Shown: positions 57,501 to 64,000 of the stretch, piece by piece | How the letters are laid out: the number at the start of each line of letters is the position of its first letter | How positions within the stretch are numbered: the stretch's first letter is position 1 | Assembly (NCBI GenBank): GCA_033002965.1 | Contig: JAURVB010014056.1 | Location: forward strand, 1-64,000 | DNA length: 64,000 nt | Origin: Piper betle | Taxonomy: Eukaryota; Streptophyta; Magnoliopsida; Piperales; Piperaceae | Direction of reading: 5' to 3' | Translations under genes and position numbers: made by a program | The notes under the pieces: model-generated | The model's input: only the letters and a program-made list of their open reading frames with translations | Told to the model about the DNA's origin: nothing | The model's database searches: none

Positions 57501-59836
57501 GTCTGGCAACTGTTACTTCTTCTAAAACACCACTCTCTGATTTCTTTACAAAAAACAAGCTAAAGTGTTTGCTGACATCTGTGTCTAGTTCAAGCGCACA
57601 AACTTCTATCCTCAGAATTGCTTCTTCTGTTTGCCCTGAGAATTTAGTGCATCTTCTTAATCAGAGTATAGGTGTAATTATGGATTGCAGTGGTTTGTCT
57701 GAGAATGCACAGAAGCAAGAAGAAGTTAGGATTGTTCACAAACTCTTTCTAAATTGTGGGAGACTTAATGACTTGATGAAAAAATTGACACACATTTTGC
57801 AAGAAGTCTTGTCTACGTGGGACCTCAATGGCAGCTCAGAAATTTCAGGTCAAAATACAAGAAGGAAAAAGGCTAAAGTGAAGACAAGAACACAATCAAG
57901 TCTTACTACATCTAGTGAGAAGAAGAGCTTTCATGTTGATAAGAATTTTTCAATTGCTGCTGGAGTGGCATGGCAAATAAAGGATTTACTTACATTTATT
58001 GACTTTCATAAGGTTGTGTTCGACTCTTCAGTTCTGGAAATAGCTTTCTCTTGCTTGAAGTTAATCTCAGAATTTACTATTGAGAAATATGCATTGGGTG
58101 AATTTTTGGATGCTTCGCCTGTGTTGGCATATATGAACCTTGCTCTGCACATTTCCATCCAAGAAAGTATTCATAAGTTGGATAATTCGGTGTCACTGAA
58201 AGAGGTATTGTTTTTTTGTGTCGTGTATTCAAATTTATATAGTATTTTTCAAAATGAGCTTCACAGTACTGTTTGAACTGTTAGTGCTTGTCAAACTAAT
58301 ATAGAATTTTAGTGAAACCACTGCTTCAATGTATCATGCTTTTTAAATAGTGAATGCTAGTAGTTGGTGTGATAATTATTAAAATTATAGATCACTGTGA
58401 TTATTTTGAAAAAATTTTAATAGCCTTGTTTTTTAAGTGGCTTGTTATTGTATTTCTGTATTTCTCTGAATGTTTTAGAAACTTAAAAGTAATACTGTTA
58501 ATTTATGTAGGAAACAACACTAGGTACTGCTCTGGTACACATGTTCTTTTGTACAAACAATCTTTTGATTCCAGCGGAAAGGAGTACAGTGCGCCAAGAA
58601 ATCCACCAGGATGTCTCAAAGAACACTGAAAGTGGTTAGTAATGGATATAATTTTTTATACTCATTGAAACTGTAAAAAGCTAACACAATAAAAGGGAAA
58701 AGAAATATGAGGACATTGAGTTTTTAGTGTTTAGCATCAATGGTATTTGTTGCCGAGATCTGTAAAGGAAGCTGGAATTATTTAGATGCTTTTATATATA
58801 GAACTAAAACATTATAAGTTGTTGCTATTGGTTCCATGATTTCTTTCTTCACTCTATTTTACTGCTTTGGTATTTTTAATTTCCTACAGAAGCCCACGAG
58901 GTCCACGAAGGAAGGAAGATCCAACATATTGTCAAATTGGCTGCTATATTACTTAGATTTGTTGCTGATTCCACTGTCATCAAACTTGTATCCAATTATG
59001 AAAGATGTTTAGAATTTACATCAGCATATTTCCGGTTTGTGACCTCAAAAATGGAGAAAAGCTCAGAGTGCAATTCCGTATTCACGGAATTGGATCTTAG
59101 AGAAATGTTTATTTGCCTCAAGAGTTCCATCACCTATGCTGCTAGGCTGCTGCAAATAGTCCTCACCAGCTCAACAGATACATCACCTCCATCGACACTG
59201 GTATCTAATCTGACTAATGATTTGTTCGATGTAATTTTTTGCATTGAATTGACTTTGGGCATGAAGCATGCATTAAATGTTGTCATGGCTGTTAAAGAGT
59301 GGATTCCTGATATGATTCTGGCATTGGGTTCTCCTTACTTGCTGCCTCGACAAGGCGACCAATGCTTTGTTGTTGGTAACTCTAGTGAATGCTCCATTCC
59401 ATGTTGGCTTGCAGCCTTGGCCAAGGCCCAAGTTCACGACCTTGATGAAGAAGATGAAACAAGCAATGAAGGGAAGACTCTTCCGCTTGGATATCTTGTG
59501 GACATGGCGATTGCTTGTCTAAAGAACGGCCACAAAACAATACTGGATGCAATAGGTTTGTTGTTTTTAAAAACTGCGGAAGCTGGTTTACAGATGGAGA
59601 ACTTTGAATTGTTTATGGGGCTGGTACATTTTGCATGTGCAAAGCTGGTGGGATCTGATTACAGAACATGGGATGGTCTTGAACAAATGTCAACTTCTAT
59701 AAAGGACTTGCACTTGATAGTGGACAACATCATTCAACAGTCAGCACTTATGGACGAAGATAATCGATTCAAATTAGACAAAGCCAGGTCATTGTTGGAA
59801 TCAGTTCAGATTGTTCAGGATCTGAGGGGTGGTTGA
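54561..59836 (+). CDS. CAP-G2: Condensin II subunit CAP-G2, five exons, with four single-base frame breaks
   Basis: Exons: 54561-55639, 56225-56687, 57182-58204, 58511-58634 and 58890-59836. The reconstructed length is about 1211 aa, close to the roughly 1250 of Arabidopsis CAP-G2 (HEB2). It starts MDPKRLRSSLKASAGDFLSH. Conserved HEAT-repeat blocks include HRVYAIREVLTLFEFED, VKAQ/MKAQIPFGKKSILEGFGDILFRAW, SIRRVLGGFVGQRTVDGV, EDPDATKEAKDTLLERQF, EILKVLLPRLGHMFFDGV, AAGVAWQIKDLL, an acidic DLDEEDETSNEG, and LVHFACAKLVGSDYRTW. The subunit is a HEAT-repeat part of condensin II, which compacts and arranges chromosomes in the nucleus. The frame changes at 54710-54715 (+1, in a CCCCC run), 55117-55124 (+1), 56262-56268 (-1, in a T6 run) and 56359-56361 (-1). 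All splice phases work. AATAAA at 59941. It is either a functional gene with sequence errors or a very young pseudogene. Confidence 0.92.
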
Positions 59837-60377
59837 ATTCCAGTGTCTATCATTTTGGCAGCCCAATGAAGATCTTGTTTGTTTCCATAATTGTAAATGT
59901 AACACACGCCCCCTACACATACATGTTCTTCTAAATGTTAAATAAACTTACAGCATGAGGCTCATGACTCTCATGTTAGTTTTCTATGTTCTATTTTTTC
60001 ATGTATAAGAATTTTTCATTAAACTTGTGTTACGGAGTAGACTAAAATTTGAACTTTGATAGCTTAATACTGAAATCTTCCCTGTTGGCTTAAAGGAGCT
60101 TATTTTCCTCTTTTTTGGGAGTTGCATTAGAGCCATTTTTAGCCGTAATATCTTGTTTCTTCTTATTTGTTTTCTGGTTCAATATGAAAAGCAATTAATT
60201 GGATTATAAAATCACTAATTTAGTGAGGATAAAGTGGAGGAGGTGATAATAATGAGCATAATGAAGGATATCTAGCCGTTTGTTTGAGCACCATATATTC
60301 TTTTCCTCATAGACAGTCTCATTAGCAAGCAGTTATTTTTCTTTTTAATCCCTCTCAGCTCTCTTATTATCAAGCAG
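59837..60377. other. 3' region of the CAP-G2 gene
   Basis: Contains the 3' UTR with AATAAA at 59941-59946, then AT-rich DNA. No gene. Confidence 0.5.
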
Positions 60378-60785
60378 TTGAAGTTGATTCCATTAGCATT
60401 ACAAAGGCTTACCGAGGGAAATACATCACATAAGGAAGGCGAGGAAGATTACCTCGCGCTCGGACAGACTTACAGTGTACTAAGCGAAGAAAGTAGTAGT
60501 AGGAGTTCGTTGGGCAAAGAACGAATGTTTCAATGGACCTGGGGTGACCTCAAAAGTAGTAAGCAGCAAACTACTGATCGGTACTTGACCAAAATTAACC
60601 CTTCACATGGACAGTGCCTTGGTTGTCTCCAACACGATTGTGATCACATTCTTCTTCCATGCAAAAAATCTACTCACCCAGGTTTTAAGAAGAGGAGTGG
60701 AGAAGGAGCTACCCATGCTGGTGGGACAGGATACAACGGTCCCGGTAACATATTATATATGAGCAATGAAGAAGCTGTTTGTTGA
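60378..60785 (+). CDS. Unidentified ORF, 135 codons
   Basis: A single ORF with balanced amino-acid composition, unlike the low-complexity ORFs elsewhere. It includes QCLGCLQHDCDHILLPCKK, with four Cys and two His in a compact C-x2-C-x3-C-x-H-x4-C arrangement, and a Gly-rich GATHAGGTGYNGPGN stretch. I know no family with this pattern. There is no intron signal, promoter or poly(A) signal to support expression. It lies 540 bp after CAP-G2 in the same orientation. It could be a remnant exon, a chance ORF or a real small gene. Confidence 0.2.
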   Translation: MKLIPLALQRLTEGNTSHKEGEEDYLALGQTYSVLSEESSSRSSLGKERMFQWTWGDLKSSKQQTTDRYLTKINPSHGQCLGCLQHDCDHILLPCKKSTHPGFKKRSGEGATHAGGTGYNGPGNILYMSNEEAVC

Positions 60786-60994
60786 TCGAGTATAAAATAA
60801 GAGGCCTACCAGACAAACTATGCACAGTTTTGTTGTTTCCTAATTTGGAAGTTCTGAATGCGGCGGATTGGGATCACATTTGGCAGAAAGGAAGAGGTGT
60901 TAATACACTTGCGGAGACAATGCCGTTCCTCACAATTAATTTGTTTAAGAATTATTGGTTCACTAGTAAAGTGGTGAAGCTCTTCCTCTGTTAA

Positions 60995-62008
60995 GTGTTA
61001 AAAGTACAACAGACTTACTCATAAAAAAAGAAAGTACACAGGCCTTGGAGAGACCTAAAATGGCCGCGAAGAAGTCAGTGGGTCTGGATGTGAAATCGGG
61101 TTCAGAACAAATATGGGGCCAATAAAGTAGATCAATTGGACGTGCGAGTGGAGGAGTAAACTCCCACTTTTGCGCATTGGACCAGATTACTTGGATCGTC
61201 AATTTCACATTGGGTCATCTACCAGGTTCGTTCCTTCTTCAAAATCAACAATAGTTGGTTCGTTTCAGCTTTTATACCCTTGTTTTGGATCATTATTACC
61301 TGTATTTGAGATAGATTTGTCTCTTGAAAAATTAGTGATTGTAATTTATTAATATCATGATAGAAAGTTATGTTGGGCCGAATGCCTCGCGATTTCTTTT
61401 TTTCGCCTTAGAGAAGGTTTCTATGATATTTCGTTTACTCATTATGTTGGTTATTTGTTAGTGTTTATACCATATATTGTGATAATTATTTTATTATCCA
61501 AACTGATGGACTTGAGAGTAGGTTTAAATATTTCCCAGTAAAAGATACTGGATTGGCCGATATTTGTGGTCAAGTACTATCGCCCCAAGCAACGGCCCAT
61601 TTAGAAGGAGAGGAGATGTTTGGAGCAGAACGAATAACAGATTTCGTAAATTATGATTTGACCGAAACTGGCCACTTAATATTCATGTCAACATAAAAAC
61701 GTGTTAAACAAAAGCAAGATCATGACTAGAAATCTTGTTGGGTATTTACGTTCGGGGTCCAAAGATTGGATTCGAAACAGAAAGGATACATAGGGGTAAA
61801 ATATGTTTTGATTGAATAGCGAGGCCGGAGATCCCCCAGAGTTGAAGAGAGAGAGTGAGATGGGATGGACGCGTTGAAGGCCATTCACATCCAATGCATT
61901 CAATGTCAACGCCCCTTTGCCTTCCAACTCCATTGATTTTTGATAACCCCGACGAGGAACAGCAAAACTACAAATCTTAAGAGCAAAAACTACATTAAAT
62001 CACTCTCT
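60995..62008. other. Intergenic DNA
   Basis: No supported gene. The minus ORF 61933-61688 and the plus ORFs around 60779-61352 are anonymous. Confidence 0.4.
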
Positions 62009-62016
62009 TTTATAAG

Positions 62017-62715
62017 CGTGGTTGCAAAAATCGAAATTAGAATCGAAATCAGAATTGATTTTTGAGAGGTTTTGAATCAGAATCGAAATTGGAATCCGTG
62101 TAAATCAGATAAAAATCGGTTCACTTGAATCCATCTGAATTGGTTATATATAATAATTTAATAACTCATAATATAAATATATAAAAAATAGATATTGATA
62201 TTATTTTGTTATTATTGTGTGTATTATATTTTATGATATTTTCTTGAAATTTTTAAAAAATTATCTTTAATTAGTTATTATTTTTTACTAGAGTCAGATT
62301 TGAGTCAACTTTTAATTACAAAAATGCCACTTCCATTCTTCACCCCCGCCATCCCCGCCCAAACTCCCCCGCTGGCCTCACCCTGCCCCATCCCCCTCCT
62401 TGCGCATCTACCCCGCCCCGCCACCCTAGTCCCGCTGGCACCGATCCGTACCCTGCCGGCCCTGCCTCCCCCTCTCCGACCTCACCTTGCCCTGTCGGAG
62501 CGAAGGGGCTGTAGCGGTGGTGGAGAGAGAGCAAAGGTATTTCCGTCATTGTAAATTTTAAATTCCTATTTTACCTATACATAAATAATTTATATAATAT
62601 AAAATCAAGGGTATTTTAATAATTTATCAAAAAGTGATTCAAAACCCTATTCCACTTCAAATTTGAATCGGATTCTGCTTAATTCGATTTAAATCGGCCA
62701 ATTTTTCCAACAATG
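62017..62715 (+). mobile_element. hAT-like element, copy 3
   Basis: The left end CGTGGTTGCAAAAATCG and the reversed right end CATTGTTGGAAAAATTGG form inverted termini like copy 2. Flanks TTTATAAG and CTTACAAG could be an 8-bp target duplication with two mismatches. Both arms carry AATCGAAATC/AAATCGG series, with the GC-rich core at 62340-62530 and the 'TTTTACCTATACATAAATAATTT' block shared with copies 1 and 2. The part at 62200-62340 also resembles the 3' zone of the solo LTRs in reverse ('GAGTCAACTTTTAATTACAAAAATGCCACT'). Confidence 0.65.
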
Positions 62716-62745
62716 CTTACAAGTCCCATCTTCGTCTCCTCTCTT

Positions 62746-62787
<42 letters not shown>

Positions 62788-62790
<3 letters not shown>

Positions 62791-63693
62791 GGCTGATTTC
62801 CTGCGCTAGAGGCAGGAAATCGGCTCTCTGCGCCACAATTTTATGGGCCGTCCGATTACAAGGACGGCCCAGATGTATGGGTTTTTTTAAAAAATTAAAA
62901 TTTGATCTGGACCATCCGATTTCATGGACGGTCCAGATCATCAAGCCCTCCAGCCTGCCCGCCCCAACGGCCGGCCGCCCAGCCCCTCCACCCCGCCTCG
63001 CCGCGACTGCCGCCCGCCCCACCCCGCCCCAAGGGCCGCCCGCCCAGCCCCTCCGCCCCGCCTCCTCCCGCCCCACCCCGTCTCTCCGCCACGGCCACCC
63101 GCCCAGCCCCTCCGCCCCGCCTCGCCGCGACTGCCGCCCGCCCAGCCCCTCTGCCCGCCCCGCCCCTCCCCCCTGTCCCTGCCCCGCCCTCTCCCTCCCC
63201 CTCTGCCCTTGCTCCCCGCCCCCGCCGCAATGGCCGCCCCACCCTGCCCCTCCCCCTCTGCCCTTGCCCCGCCCCCGCCGCAACGGCCGTCCCGCCCGCC
63301 CCTCCTCCTCTGCCCTTGCCCCGCCCCCGCCGCGACGGCCGTCCCGCCCGCCTCTGCCTCCTCTGCCCTTGCCCTGCCCCCGCCGTGACGGCCGCCACGC
63401 CCCACCCCCTCCCCCTCTGCCCCTTCCCTGCCCCGGCCGCCGCCCTCCTAGCCCCTCGGCCCCCTCCCCCTCGGCCCGCCCCTCTCCGACGCCGCCCCCT
63501 CCTCCGCCCACCCTCGCTCCCCCCCCCCACCCCGGGCCGGCCGGCTGCGGCCGGCACCCAGCCACCGGCGGCGAAGTGGGTGGGTGAGCATTTGTTTTTT
63601 AATCAAATCTGGGCCGTCCAATCAACATGGACGACCCAGATTGAAATGTGAGGTAGGAAAGTTTTCCTGCCCTTTGTGCAGGGAAACTTTCCT
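62788..63693. mobile_element. (TA)n-bounded hairpin element with expanded GC core (copy H)
   Basis: Sits between (TA)n runs 62747-62787 and 63694-63704. Its left arm (hairpin TTTCCTGCGCTAGAGGCAGGAAA in two halves, GGGCCGTCCGATTACAAGGACGGCCC, GGACCATCCGATTTCATGGACGGTCC) and right arm (AATCAAATCTGGGCCGTCC, AGGAAAGTTTTCCTGCC...GGGAAACTTTCCT) match copy C closely. The C-rich core (62950-63540) is about 240 bp longer than in C because of tandem expansion of 'CGCCGCGACTGCCGCCCGCC'-type units. ORFs of up to 282 codons on both strands are by-products of the core. Confidence 0.78.
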
Positions 63694-63800
63694 CTATATA
63701 TACAAACTTTCCTCTACATAAATGACATGCAAATTAAATTTCACACCATCACAATTACGAGCAAAATCGATGAAAATTCTGAAGTAAAACTGACAATCTC

Positions 63801-64000
63801 TGTAACACCCCGTTTCGGCTCACCCGTGAACCGACCCGGAAATGTCACCGGCGACCGAACCGTTCGCTAATCTACTGGGTTCGGTTAAGCCGACCCGGAT
63901 CTGCCCTCGGTGTCTCAAGATGGAGATGCAAACATGAAATGCATGGATGGGATGCGTGGGTTCTAACGTAGTCGTACATGCATGCTATGATATACAAGCA
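63801..64000 (+). mobile_element. Head of an LTR of the solo-LTR family, running off the window
   Basis: Begins TGTAACACCCCGTTTCGGC and matches the first 200 bases of solo LTR 1 at 3924 with two differences noticed. The left flank is ATCTC (63796-63800); the matching duplication, if any, lies outside. Whether this is a solo LTR or the 5' LTR of a full element cannot be decided here. Confidence 0.88.

Noticed and set aside
62717..63651. Pro/Ala- and Gly/Arg-rich ORFs of up to 282 codons
   Set aside because: Products of a C-rich tandem core read in all frames; the same ORF type appears in copy C.

Overview
This is nuclear DNA from a flowering plant. It has spliced genes with GT-AG introns, plant-specific or plant-type families (D-type cyclin CYCD5, OVATE domain, EXO70, condensin II CAP-G2), long AT-rich intergenic DNA, and several layers of nested retrotransposons and DNA transposons. 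I cannot assign the species; monocot versus other angiosperm is left open. No bacterial, viral or organellar block was seen.

Layout. 1-17 kb is transposon-rich. It holds a decayed hAT BED-finger fragment, two solo LTRs in opposite orientation (3924-6771 and 7467-10422), GC-rich elements bounded by (TA)n microsatellites, a 58-bp-type tandem repeat, a complete miniature LTR element (TRIM, 13254-13715) and a broken Ty1/Copia pol. 17.5-24 kb is a gene island with a SEC14-like lipid-transfer gene (+) converging on a membrane-anchored gene of unknown function (-). 24-45.8 kb is mostly repeats. It contains a well-marked EXO70 pseudogene (26.2-28.0 kb), a short OVATE-domain ORF (32.8-33.1 kb), a possible PPR remnant, LTR fragments and a 2.4-kb (TA)n-bounded element with an internal minisatellite. 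45.9-47.4 kb is a five-exon CYCD5-type cyclin. 50.3-53.9 kb is another solo LTR. 54.6-59.8 kb is a five-exon condensin II CAP-G2 gene whose reading frame is broken four times by single-base indels. The window ends in a hAT-like element, a (TA)n-bounded element and the head of another LTR almost identical to the one at 3924.

The intact genes are unrelated housekeeping or developmental genes (lipid transfer, G1 cyclin, chromosome condensation) and do not form a pathway or cluster. The main structural story is the repeats: one LTR family present as solo LTRs with perfect 5-bp target duplications, and a family of hairpin-rich elements that repeatedly occupy (TA)n tracts, one of them split by a later LTR insertion.

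Limits. All calls come from reading the sequence and recalled family knowledge; no alignment or search was run. Exon borders come from GT-AG sites, reading phase and expected protein sequence. I found no convincing novel biological system. The items most worth checking are the frame breaks in CAP-G2, the (TA)n-targeting elements, the TRIM, and two ORFs I could not identify.
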